Positions 10,656 through 20,610 of a stretch of 64,000 bases of DNA are shown piece by piece (within the stretch, counting starts at the first letter, position 1; every line of letters starts with the position of its first letter). Source of the stretch: Triatoma infestans (lineage: Eukaryota > Arthropoda > Insecta > Hemiptera > Reduviidae). The notes beneath the pieces were generated by a model, which worked only from the letters and a program-made list of their open reading frames with translations, had not been told where the DNA came from and made no database searches. A program made the position numbers and the translations under genes. The DNA lies in contig JAAEAF010007873.1 of NCBI GenBank assembly GCA_011037195.1, positions 123,620 to 187,619 of the forward strand, in the 5' to 3' direction.

Positions 10656-10659
10656 TAAA

Positions 10660-11032
10660 TATGTATGAGTAGACTTAGTTGACAATATCCCCATTTGCTG
10701 GTTATCTTCTTAATATAATAATTATCACTTCGTTTCGGCGAACATTATTCACCTTCTTATAGGGACCAACATAATAATGTTGAGTAAAAAATGGGAAAAT
10801 TAATATAAACTGTAGACAATTGAAAAATTAAAGACTATACTTAATCTTGTATTTTTTCTTTTAAGGCATTGTATTAATGAAGACACTAACTATAAGACTA
10901 GAGTCTATAGGTTTTAATAATTACTTTTTCCATTTTTGTTCAACATAATTATGTTTCCGTTTTATTTTTGCTGTATAGAAACTATTGAAAAACGCGAACA
11001 ACGTTGGTAGAAACGTCGCAGTGAATTATAAA
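10660..11032. other. AT-rich spacer with weak ribozyme-like relic
   Basis: No gene is supported. A GTAGAAACGTCGCAG segment near 11010 faintly resembles the 3-prime part of the hammerhead-like motifs elsewhere, but the CTGANGA part is missing. Confidence 0.35.
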
Positions 11033-11860
11033 CAAAAAAAATCTGGTGTGAAAATTCTTTTCTCAAAATTATAATTGACAAAAGTTATAGAATGTGTACC
11101 AAATATAACTAAATTTGTCGAAAATTGAAAAAACTGTTCAGTAAAAGCGCACTTCCGGCTTACAAATTTTCTTAAAACTTGGAATTTAGGCCATCGATTT
11201 ATTTCTAACTAATTTTGTTTGGATGACAGAATTGTATAATCAACTATGATACCACATTAGAGGAAGCTGTAACCCCAACCCTCCCCTAAAAGTGCCTTAA
11301 ATGAATTTTCCCAGAGAAATGTTTTTAGATAAAAGTTATAGATTTTTGTATGTTTAGTTTATATAGGTAGTTTCAAGAAAATCGTCGGAGTCATTTTCGA
11401 GAAATTCGCGAAAAAGTGAAAAAATTATTTAGTAAAGTGGTAAAGTAAACGCACTTCCGGTTATCCGATTTTTTTCAAACTCGGAATTTCAACAACTTAT
11501 TTAATTTGTATTAACATTATTTAGATGATAGAATTGTCTAATAAACTGAAATAGCATTTTAGATGAAAACCTAACCCCACCCCTCCCCCATAAGTGCCCT
11601 TAAATGAATTTTCCTAGAGAAATGTTTCAAATAAAAGTCATAGCTGTTAGTATGTATAGTTGATATAGAAAGTTTGAAGAAAATCGTTGGAGCGATTTTT
11701 GAGAAAATTGCAAAAACGTAAAAAAACCAACAAGTAAAGTGGTACTTCAGGTTGAGGAATTTTAACAGATGACCCACTGTCGGGTCCCATGGTGATACCT
11801 AAACGGAATATCAAGTTTGAACTTTCTACGATTTTTCGTTTTTGAGCTATGCTGTTCACT

Positions 11861-11892
<32 letters not shown>

Positions 11893-12021
11893 GACCATTT
11901 GCTAAAAACCACTTTTTGGACTCAGGGGACCTCAAAACGGATATTTCCGGTGAAAACTCGATATCGAAAATTTGACACGATTACAATACTTTCCTCTTAC
12001 TAGGAGTAAGAGAAAGTAAAA
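11033..12021 (+). repeat. 1-kb compound repeat, full-length forward copy
   Basis: All blocks are present in order: ATCTGGTGTGAAAA start (with a small deletion in the CACTCACACA part), two 300-bp units each with CACTTCCGG and a CC(A/C)CCCCTCCCC block, and a shortened third unit start. The GTTCACTTACATACA block, a (CA)n run at 11868-11890, the TCGATATCGAAAATTTG block and the hairpin CTCTTACTAGGAGTAAGAG follow near 11994-12012. Non-coding. Confidence 0.92.
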
Positions 12022-12582
12022 ACTCAAGAAGAAAACAAACAAAAATTTTTTTCTTTTTTTTGATCACTACCCCCAAGATCTGCATCAGCGACGGCTCCAG
12101 GCGTATTAGTATAAAAGCGCCTTCTGTAGAATCAAATAGGCTATTTAATTAACAAATTGCAATTTAAAAAACTACAGAATTAACATACATTACAACTACA
12201 GAATTATTACACACTACCTTGGTCACTGAAGGCAGATCATAGGCTAACAAATTTTTATTTAATGCCATTTTTTGGCATGGTAGCAATATTTTTCTTTATT
12301 GCAGCATGAAAGAAAGTAAAAAGAGTTTAGTGTTTTATCTCTTCCATAAAAAAGTGGAAAATTATTTATTATTCCTATAATATTTATTAGGATTGAAAAT
12401 TGTGGAGACATTGTTTACTAGTTTCGGAAAAACCCTCTGAGAGGTATTATCTTATTAGTGGCATTCTATACAATACGTACATGCAAAGAAACGTTTTTAA
12501 AAATTATTTAATTGAAGAAATCAAGTATAATGTTTGGCTTTCCTTTCGTGTCGCCAAATTAATGAATTATATTTAGTTATTT
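12022..12582. other. AT-rich spacer between opposed repeat copies
   Basis: Separates a forward and a reverse 1-kb repeat, which are tail to tail. No coding signal was seen. Confidence 0.5.
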
Positions 12583-12707
12583 TTACTTTCTCTTACTCCT
12601 AGTAAGAGGAAGTATTGTAATCGTGTTAAACTTTTGATATCGAGTTTTCACCGGAAATATCCGTTTTGAGGTCCCCTGAGTCCAAAAAACTGGTTTTTAG
12701 TAAATGA

Positions 12708-12751
<44 letters not shown>

Positions 12752-13738
12752 AACAGCATAGCTCAAAAACGAAAAACGTAGAAAGGTGAAACTTGATATT
12801 CCGTTTAGTTATCTCCATGGGATCTGACAGTACGTTATCTGTCAAAATTCCTCAACCGGAAGTACGACTTTACAAGTTGGACTTATTTTTTTGCGCTTTT
12901 CTCAAAAATAGTTCTGAAAATTTTCTTTAAACTTGGAACATCAACCACACATACAAAGAGCTACAACTTTTATTTTCTCCGGGAAAATACAATGAAGGGC
13001 ACTTTTGGGGGAGGGGTGGGGTTAGGTTTCCATCTGAAGTGCTATTTCAGTTTATTAGACAATTCTATCATCTAAATAATGTTAATTAGAATTAAATATG
13101 TTGTTGAAATTCCGAGTTTGAAAAAATCAGATAACCGGAAGTGCGTTTTTTTTACCACTTTAGTAAATGATTTTTTCTCTTTTTCGCGATTTTCTCAAAA
13201 ATAACTCAGACGATTTTCTTGAAACTTATTATATAAACTAAACATACAAAGATCCTCAACTTTTATTTAAAACATTTCTCTGGAAAAATTTATTTAAGGG
13301 CACTTTTTTGGGGAGAGGTGGGGTTATGTTTTTCTCTAAAGTGCTACACAGTTGATTATACAATTCTATCCAAACAAAATTAATTATTTATTTGCCTGGA
13401 TACATTTTTATAATATAAAAGGCTCGTCAATATAATTTCAACAAAATAAAAATTCCAATAACAAGAATAAAATGAACTTTACACTAATTATCATAAAAAC
13501 AAACTTAATACATTCAGTCCACTTAGAAATAAATAAATTAGAAATAAATAGATGGCCAAAATTCCAAGTTTTAAGAAATTTAGTAAACCGGAAGTGCGCT
13601 TTTACTGAACAGTTTTATCAGTTTTCGACGAATTTCGTTAAATTTGGTACACAAATTATAAAATTTGTCAATTATAATTTTGAGAACAGGAGTAAGAGAA
13701 AGTTGTGTGAGTGTTTCACACCAGATTTTTTTTTTCAT
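12583..13738 (-). repeat. 1-kb compound repeat, full-length reverse copy with small insertion
   Basis: Reverse copy beginning with TTACTTTCTCTTACTCCTAG at 12586 and ending with the CACACCAGATTTTTTTTT terminus near 13735. It carries a pure (TG)n tract at 12711-12747. Around 13380-13540 about 150 bp of unrelated sequence interrupts the first unit, flanked by similar TTAGAAATAAATA-type text, so a small insertion or partial duplication has occurred there. Confidence 0.9.
12711..12747. repeat. (TG)n microsatellite inside a 1-kb repeat
   Basis: A TG-dinucleotide run at the position where every 1-kb repeat carries a CA/TG tract, next to the GAACAGCATAGCTC block. Confidence 0.9.
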
Positions 13739-13949
13739 AAATAAGCTACCATATCAGCTGAGTTTGTTCCTTGCATACGCGCTTGAATGGCATGATCTTA
13801 GTTTTCCAAATAATTGTATTTTCTTTATGAATGAATCTCTAAATAAAAAGTGAAAACGACATGAACGATGTGTAATATTTAAAGATATAATAGGTTTTAA
13901 AACTTTCACCAAAAGAAAATTTCAGTATTTCAAATTTTGTTTCTATTTA

Positions 13950-14385
13950 TAGATAATCTTGCACCGATATCACACTTATGGATTCGAGCTCAATGGAACA
14001 GCTAAACAATCCAACTTAAACATAATCCAAACTTTACAATCAAAAATCCTCTGCCGCTTTAAAGGCTCTCTTTTTATACTAACATAAGATTTCAAAATTC
14101 CATTTATATCTGAACTTTCTAAATCTCGCTACAATAAATTTCATTAAAACATATTTTCTTCACACACTAATCCTCTGGCAGAAGATTTGTTCTCAACTAT
14201 ACTGCCCTCCAATTCTCGAAGACGGCGAAGACACCGCGACTAAACTGGTTGATCATCATTGGATGACAATACTCAAGCTTCTCACATTATTTGTTTCTGC
14301 CATAAATCTTATTTACTTGTTCTACCTAGTTGTAAATATTAAATAGAAGTTTGAAAATAAATAAATAAATAAATAAATTGTAGAT
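13950..14385 (+). pseudogene. jockey-type retrotransposon 3-prime end relic with (AAAT)n tail
   Basis: Broken frames give GTAKQSNLNIIQTLQSKIL, then DFKIPF, SRYNKFH and SRRRRRH. These are the final blocks of the jockey RT C terminus as seen at 47900-48300 (IQSLQSRIL, DLKIPF, SRYKKFH, PPRRLKR). The coding remnant runs into a short UTR and an AATAAATAAATAAATAAAT tail at 14356-14380, the expected 3-prime end. No RT catalytic region is present. Old, dead insertion. Confidence 0.75.
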
Positions 14386-14574
14386 AAAAAAATAGAATCG
14401 ATTTTTTTAATTTGATTCATCTATTGTTTTGAGGATATTTATCTTTGAGGACATCATTGTCTTTTCTAAATTCAATATTTAAAAGAGAGAAAACTTTGTT
14501 GTTGTGGCTGGTTCCGAAGAGCTGGAAAGCATCAGAGACATTTTACGTGATAGCGCCTGCTTTGTTTTTGAGGT

Positions 14575-14612
14575 CATCGACCGGTTTCGGGCGTTCGCCC
14601 ATCTTCAGGATG
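14575..14612 (-). ncRNA. hammerhead-ribozyme-like motif (left arm)
   Basis: On the minus strand: CAUC (stem I), CUGAAGA (core), U, GGGC-GAAC-GCCC (stem-loop II), GAA (core), ACC/GGU (stem III, palindromic with no loop), C (cleavage position), GAUG (stem I partner). All conserved core positions fit the hammerhead rule; one unpaired U precedes stem II. A stem III without a loop would have to act as a dimer or with slippage. Activity is inferred, not shown. Confidence 0.55.
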
Positions 14613-14740
14613 CGTTTGTCAAACAGGGTGATAGTGATAACACAGACTTGCACAGAACAAATTAAGTTTACATAAACTGACTGTGTAAACGGAATTTGCT
14701 CTATGCGAGTCATTGTTATCGCCGCACTGTTTGACAATCG

Positions 14741-14778
14741 TATCCTGAAGATGGGTGAACACCCGAAACCGGTCGATG
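14741..14778 (+). ncRNA. hammerhead-ribozyme-like motif (right arm)
   Basis: UAUC, CUGAAGA, U, GGGU-GAAC-ACCC, GAA, ACC/GGU, C, GAUG. Relative to the left arm, stem II has U-A in place of C-G, a compensatory change that keeps pairing, and stem I has one G-U wobble. Same caveats as for the left arm. Confidence 0.55.
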
Positions 14779-14823
14779 ACCTCAAAAAGAAGGAGGCTAT
14801 CAAGGAAAATGTCTCAGAGAAAA

Positions 14824-15266
14824 CTTTTCTCTATCTAAAAATAATAATAAATTATTTCAAGAGTTTTAACAATATACAAAACAGTAAAATATTATATTAT
14901 TTTATGAACAAATTTGATGAGGGTCGATCAAGAAAGTAACATTCAATTATGCTAACGTTTTGACAAAGTTTCCTCTGTCTTTATCAAGGTTTTAATATAT
15001 AGATAGTTCTTAAAGATGTAGAAAAAGAATTTTTAGCGGAAGTTTGAAAAACTTACATTTTTTTTTACAACACAGAAATATAAACACGGAAAATTTAAAG
15101 TTATTAGTTGCTTGTGTTAAATCATCTACAGAAATGAAAGTTGGATTTGAATAAGCGAACTATTAAACTTATGTTAACTGTGTTAAGTAGCTATTAAATT
15201 TTAATTAAATTTTAAATTTCACCAGTATTTATTTATAGGCTGATTATGGATTAATTTGTAAAATTA
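14824..15266. other. AT-rich spacer with one diverged ribozyme-like hairpin
   Basis: Minus strand 14951-14990 forms a 7-bp stem GACAGAG/CUUUGUC around a GAAA loop, flanked by CUUGAUAA and AAAACGUU. This is similar to the hammerhead-like motifs but with core changes. Otherwise AT-rich, nothing recognised. Confidence 0.4.
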
Positions 15267-15352
15267 TAAATTTTTTTATGAACCTTAGATGCCAGCCTGA
15301 ACGAAATTATATTTAAATATAATTTACATTATTGTTTTATTTTTATTTATTT

Positions 15353-16360
15353 ATTACTTTCTCTTACTCCTAGTAAGAGGAAGTATTGTAATCGTGTCAA
15401 ATTTTCGATATCGAGTTTTCACCGGAAATATCCGTTTTGAGGTCCCCTGAGTCCAAAAAAGTGGTTTTTAGCAAATGGTCTGTGTATGTATGTATGTGAA
15501 CAGCATAGCTCAAAAACGAAAAACCGTAGAAAGTTGAAACTTGATATTCCGTTTAAGTATCACCATGGGATCTGACACTACGTTATCTGTAAAAATTCCT
15601 CAACCGGAAGTACCACTTTACTAGTTGGATTTTTTACTTTTTTGCGATTTTCTCAAAAATGGCTCCGACGATTTTCTTTAAACTTAAACATCAACCACAC
15701 ATACAAAGAGCTACAACTTTTATTAGAAACATTTCTCCGGGAAAATGCATTGAAGGGCACTTTTGGGGGAGGGGTGGGGTTAGGTTTTCATCTAAAGTGC
15801 TATTTCAGTTTATTAGACAATTCTGCCATCTAAATAATGTTAATTAGAATTAAATATGTTGTTGAAATTCCGAGTTTGAAAAAAAATCGGATAACCGGAA
15901 GTGCGTTTACTTTACCACTTTACTAAATGAGTTATTCACTTTTTCGCAATTTTCTAAAAAATGGCTCGACGATTTTTTTGAAACTTCGCATATAAACTAA
16001 ACATTCAAAGATCTACAACTTTTATCTAAAACATTTCTCTGGGAAATTTCTTTTAAGAGCACTTTTAGGGGAGGGGTGGGGTTAGATTTTCATCAAAGTG
16101 CTATCCTAGTTCATTATACAATTCTATCATCCAAACATAATTAGTTAGAAATAAATAGATGGCTGAAATTCCGAGTTTCAAGAAAATTAGTAAACCGGAA
16201 GTGCGCTTTTACTGAACAGTTTTTTTTTTTCAGTTTTCGACGAACTCCAATGAATTTCATCAAATTTGGCATACGTACTATAAAATTTGTTAATCATAAT
16301 TTTGAAAACTGGAGTAAGAGAAAGTTGTGTGAGTGTTTCACACCAGATTTTTTTTTTCTC
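15353..16360 (-). repeat. 1-kb compound repeat, full-length reverse copy
   Basis: Starts TTACTTTCTCTTACTCCTAG and ends CACACCAGATTTTTTTTT. Both 300-bp units are intact. The microsatellite position holds only a short TGTGTATGTATGTATG, showing that the repeat tract varies between copies. It is inserted in the left arm of the fold-back element at 15267-16978. Confidence 0.92.
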
Positions 16361-16369
16361 AATATAACG

Positions 16370-16408
16370 ACCCAACGTTTCAACACTACACGTGTTCTCA
16401 TCAGGAGT
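16370..16408 (-). ncRNA. hammerhead-ribozyme-like motif
   Basis: Minus strand: ACUC (stem I), CUGAUGA, G, AACAC-GUGUA-GUGUU (stem-loop II), GAA, AC/GU (stem III without loop), U, GGGU (stem I partner, one U-G wobble). The core is intact; the extra G before stem II is unusual. Confidence 0.5.
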
Positions 16409-16887
16409 TTACAATTTTAGATCTTAGTTATAATGTATTATAAGCAAGTTGATTTCCAGTATCATGAGAGTCCAAGTTGTTTTAAAAGCGTCAATTGTTA
16501 AAATTTATTATACACGTGGTTGTATGTTTTATTTTTAACATATGTGATGTTGAATTTTTATTTAGTTTCGTGGATTGTATAGATGGTCGTATAGCTAGGC
16601 GTTGACAATACAGCCAATCAACGAAACTAAATAAAAATTCAACATCACATAACCACGAGGACTCAAAAGTAATCAGAAATGTATTTCAATAAATAACATA
16701 CATATAATAGAAATAACCAGAAATCAGGATTTAACTAAATATACAAAATTGACAAGTAACAAAACCTTACATATTGGTAATGTTTAAAAAAAATGTTAAC
16801 AATTGACGCTTTTAAAACAACTTGGACTCTCATGATACTGGAAATCAACTTGCTTATAATACATTATAAATAAGATCTAAAATTGTA

Positions 16888-16927
16888 AACTCCTGATGAG
16901 AACACGTGTAGTGTGGAAACGTTAGGT
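16888..16927 (+). ncRNA. hammerhead-ribozyme-like motif, slightly decayed partner
   Basis: Plus strand: CUGAUGA core at 16893-16899, stem-loop II with ACAC/GUGU, then GAAACGUU. The stem I partner reads AGGU instead of GGGU, breaking the closing pair. Confidence 0.45.
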
Positions 16928-17098
16928 GTGTAATTTCGTTCAGGCTAGCACTTAAAGGTTCATAAAAAAACTTTATAATTTTTCCAATTAAATTTTATTA
17001 AATAATAATTAAAAATAATAATTTAATCATAATTTCAACTTTGAAAAAAGAATTCTGGTATATTTCATAAGATTTTCTTTTAGTTCATTTATTTGATT

Positions 17099-18091
17099 TT
17101 TACTTTCTCTTACTCCTAGTAAGAGGAAGTATTGTAATCGTGTCAAATTTTCGATATCGAGTTTTCACCGGAAATATCCGTTTTGAGGTCCCCTGAGTCC
17201 AAAGAAGTGGTTTTTAGCAAATGGTCTGTGTGTGTATGTGAACAGCATAGCTCAAAAACGAAAAACCGTAGAAAACTGAAACTTAATATTCCGTTTAGGT
17301 ATCACCATGCGATCTGACTGTGCGTTATCTGTCAAAATTCCTCAACCGGATGTACCACTTTACTAGTTGACTTTTTTACTTTTTTGCGTTTTTCTCAAAA
17401 ACGGCTCCAAGGATTTTCTTTAAACTTGATACATCAACTACATATACAAGGAGCTACAACTTTTATTTGAAACATTTCTCTGGGAAAATTGATTTAAGGG
17501 CCCTTCTGGGGGAGGGGTGGGGTTAGGTTACCCTTTAAAGTGCTATTTCGGGTTATTACACAATTCGGTCATTTAAATAATGTTAATTAGAATTAAATAT
17601 GTTGTTGAATTCCGAGTTTGAGAAAAATCGGAAAACCGGAAGTGCTTTTGTTTTAACACTTTACTAAATATGATTTTTTTCACTTTTTCGCGATTTTCTC
17701 CAAAATGGCCCCGACGATTTTCTTGAAACTACACATATGAACTAAACATTCAAAGATCTACAACTTTTATATAAAACATTTCTCTGGGAAAATTCATTTA
17801 AGGGCACTTTTAGGAGAGGGGTAGGGTTGCAGCTTCCTCTAAAGTGGTATCATACTTGGTTATACAACTCTATCATCCAAATGAAATTAATTAGAAATAA
17901 ATAGTTGGCCAAAATTCCGGGTGTGAAGAAAATCAGTAAACCGGAAGTGCGCTTTTACTGAATAGTTTTTTCAGTTTTCGACAAATTTCATTAAATTTGG
18001 TACACAAACTATAAAATTTGTCAATTATAATTTTGATAACTGGAGTAAGAGAAAGTTGTGTGAGTGTTTCACACCAGATTTTTTTTTTTTT
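17099..18091 (-). repeat. 1-kb compound repeat, full-length reverse copy, subfamily with GACCGAATT
   Basis: Complete reverse copy with terminal hairpin at 17112-17130 and a CACACCAGATTTTTT end at 18065-18091. It shares subfamily features with the copies at 49793 and 59212, including AAGGGCCCTT and CGGGTTATTACAC/CCTGAAATAG-type variants. A SINE in the same orientation abuts its 5-prime end. Confidence 0.92.
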
Positions 18092-18322
18092 AATTTAAGG
18101 CGCGTCAACATCTAAGGTCATTGGAGCCCGGAGCCTTCTCAGTACACTGCCGGCCTCCGGACAGTGTTCTCAAAGTTACAGATAACACTTGTCCATCAAC
18201 GGTCAGTGAGCGTAGAGGCTCCTAAGAAGAAAAAAAATCTAATGGCAGCACACGTGGACTCGAACCCGGTTCCTCCGCGTGGGAGTCCAGTACGCTAACC
18301 ACCTAGCTATGCCCTTCCCTGT
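18092..18322 (-). mobile_element. tRNA-derived SINE, copy 2
   Basis: Reverse copy: the B-box complement GGACTCGAACCCGG is near 18252 and the A-box region is near 18300-18315. The body has AAGGCGCGTCAACATCTAAGG at its 3-prime side and CCGGCCTCCGGACAGTG. It abuts the 1-kb repeat with only a T-run between. Confidence 0.85.
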
Positions 18323-20560
18323 ATTTGATATCCATTATTATTACATAGTCCTGTATTTTGTTTTGTTTGACTATTGTGCCTTTAAACTTCATTTAATAAA
18401 TACATTTTTGTTTTTTACGTTTTGCAAAGATAAATCTGTAAATTAATAATAATAATAATAATTTAGATATAAACAATATAATTTATCAACATTTTCCATA
18501 TTATCTGTTATTTTAACGTATTTAAATTTCAAAAAATTTTTGACGTATTTTTAAATTCAAAGCACGTCAACTTAAAGTAATTGTTTTTATTTTTATATAG
18601 TGATATTAAATTTGGCTAAATATATTCTTCTTTTACTCTAAATTAATAAGAGGGAAGGGAGTTGCTGCAATGTTTTAATGAAAAGAATATGTATAGAATA
18701 AACAAACATTTCTGAAAGAACTGGTTTCCAACAACAAATAAATGTTATTTATATTCAAGAAATGGCAATGAAGAGATATCAAAGCTTGTAATTTGCCATG
18801 ATAGGAATTTCATATTTTTTTTTATTGTATTTTATTTTTGGTCTCTCTTGGCCCTTCCCCCCTCCCTCTTTTTTTTTTTAATTTGTGCAGTTTTTTGCAT
18901 TCTAAAATTATTGTGATAATAGGACATAGTGCTATATACAGTTTCATATTTTGTAGATAAGACATAATGGATAAAGTTATTATTTTAAATTTCAGTCATT
19001 AAGTTTTAGTGATAATATAACAATTTACTACAATTAGTGATATATGTTTCATTTGCTCCGGTTTTTAAATTCCTAAAATAACTAATTGTTAAGGAAAATA
19101 ATTATTGTAAAGCCTTTTTTTTTTTATAATTCAACTAATCATATAGTTGTTAATGTCTCTAAAAGTACATGACTTACGTTCATTAGCATCATATGAGTTT
19201 ATCATGTATGTGATGAAGAAGAAGAATACATGGAATGGCCAATTCACATCCAGTTGCATTATGTATGTGACTAACTAACCATCTGATGTAGAACGATTAT
19301 AAGTCCCGACAAGACTAGGGTATCTCTGTTGGATTGAGAGTGGCCTCCGCTCAACCGGGAAGTCCCCTACTTGTTTTTACGTATGGAGGGGAGAGTGTAT
19401 TTTTCATTCTTTTGTATTCAGGATAAATTCCTAGATAAAGGAATAATCAAGCTGTTTAAAAATGAATAAAAAATTTAAAAAAAAAATCATTTATTTTTTC
19501 ACGTGAAGTTTATTTTTTGCTAACAATCTACACATTTTCAAAGTAAAATCACTTTATTGAAATTATTGTCGATTGATTAAATTTTCAACTTACTATATAG
19601 AACGAGGAGTAGAGAAGTGCTGCCGTAATTGATTCTTGTATCTATCTCCTCTTGGATCGCACTGCCAGTCTTGACGTTTATTTGCATGGTCCGGCCCAGA
19701 ATGATTGGGGCTGTAGTTAGTCCGTATGTTAGTCAACAATAGAGAAAGTTACAAAGATTGTAAGCATGGCAAAGCACAAAGGGATGAGGTATGAAGCAGG
19801 TTATCCCATAAAATGCGCGTTTAATTTTAAATTTACGGTGAAAAAACTGGTTTATTTTTTATTTAATATATTTAAATTAATTTTAATCTACAGAATGCTA
19901 ATCTACTTCCAAATTATAATAATTTTATATATTTAAAATAACTTATTCCCCCCCGTTTGGGGAAGTGTAATCTGCGTCAAGTGAAAAGAAAAAACTAGAC
20001 AAAAAAAGAGAAATTTTAGCCATTTTGTGTATTATACTTGTTCTTAAGAATGAATGGTTTTCAATGGCATTTGTTGCAGAAAAACTCCTTTAATAATAAT
20101 AATAATATCCTCGTCGATAAGATCGATTAAGTAAGAGGGGAAATGTGGAAAGATATTCGACAATCTGTGGCTCCACACTATGTTGCCTGAATGGGTGCCA
20201 TCTCGGCTAATGTGGACTCGGTTCGAGAAAGAAAACTAAATGAAGAGCGCTAATGACTGCAGTTATCGATACGCCCAAAAATAATAATAATAATAATAAT
20301 AATAATGTTAAGCCCGGAGGCTTAGTATTTTCGGGAGAGTTTAAGAGATTTTTAACTGGAATTAATTGAAACTGGAAGGTTTGGATATCCATGTACGATT
20401 ATTTTATTGTCGAAATTGTCTAAATGAATAAATTTTGAATCGTGATTTATTAAATCAAAATTTTGTTGAATATAAACAATCATGGGTTTCTATTGTGATT
20501 AGAGTCCACAAAACTGGTAAAAATCGGTAATTGTTTTTTTCAAGAAGGGGGTGCTTCATT
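18323..20560. other. long AT-rich spacer, no gene recognised
   Basis: Contains (AAT)n tracts near 18447-18463, 20091-20107 and 20278-20306, a pyrimidine-rich stretch at 18850-18880, and moderately GC-balanced text at 19200-19400 and 19600-19740 that I could not match to any family. No convincing open frame. Confidence 0.5.
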
Positions 20561-20571
20561 TTTTTTCTTTA

Positions 20572-20610
20572 TCATCGGCCGGTTTCGGATGTTTGCCGAA
20601 TTTCAGGGAT
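20572..20610 (-). other. decayed hammerhead-like motif, single copy
   Basis: The minus strand reads CCCUGAAAUUCGGCAAAC and then CCGAAACCGGCCGAUGA, resembling the motif at 14575 but with a broken CUGANGA core and a C in place of the U before the cleavage site. No inverted partner was seen nearby. Confidence 0.35.

Larger units (their letters stand above)
14529..14823. mobile_element. fold-back element with paired hammerhead-like motifs
   Basis: Two arms of about 130 bp form an imperfect inverted repeat with almost no spacer (centre near 14675-14690). Each arm carries the same outward-facing motif. The element ends are AGAGACATTTT-like on both sides. Open frames across it are incidental. Inverted terminal arrangements and hammerhead ribozymes are both known from Penelope-like elements; I see no Penelope reverse transcriptase here, so the class is inferred. 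Confidence 0.7.
15267..16978. mobile_element. fold-back (Penelope-like?) element split by a 1-kb repeat insertion
   Basis: The segment 15267-15316 (TTTATGAACCTTAGATGCCAGCC..) is the reverse complement of 16930-16978, and 16361-16502 is the reverse complement of about 16790-16925. The left arm is therefore interrupted by the 1-kb repeat at 15353-16360. A smaller inverted repeat (TTTAGTTTCGTGGATTG against CAATCAACGAAACTAAA) lies between the arms at 16540-16655. Each arm holds an outward-facing hammerhead-like motif. No protein is encoded. Confidence 0.7.

Noticed and set aside
12085..12110. Possible hAT terminus (CAGCGACGGCTCCAGG)
   Set aside because: No matching inverted end or 8-bp duplication found.
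11033..13738. CRISPR-like array from repeated CACTTCCGG units
   Set aside because: The repeats are 300-bp units of a dispersed element in a eukaryotic genome; there are no short, regular repeat-spacer units and no cas genes.
14445..14939. Overlapping frames of 76-86 codons with an RSSTGFGRSPIF motif on both strands
   Set aside because: They are translations of the two arms of a fold-back element, not proteins.
18250..18320. tRNA gene on the minus strand
   Set aside because: Same reason: it is the tRNA-like head of a SINE copy.
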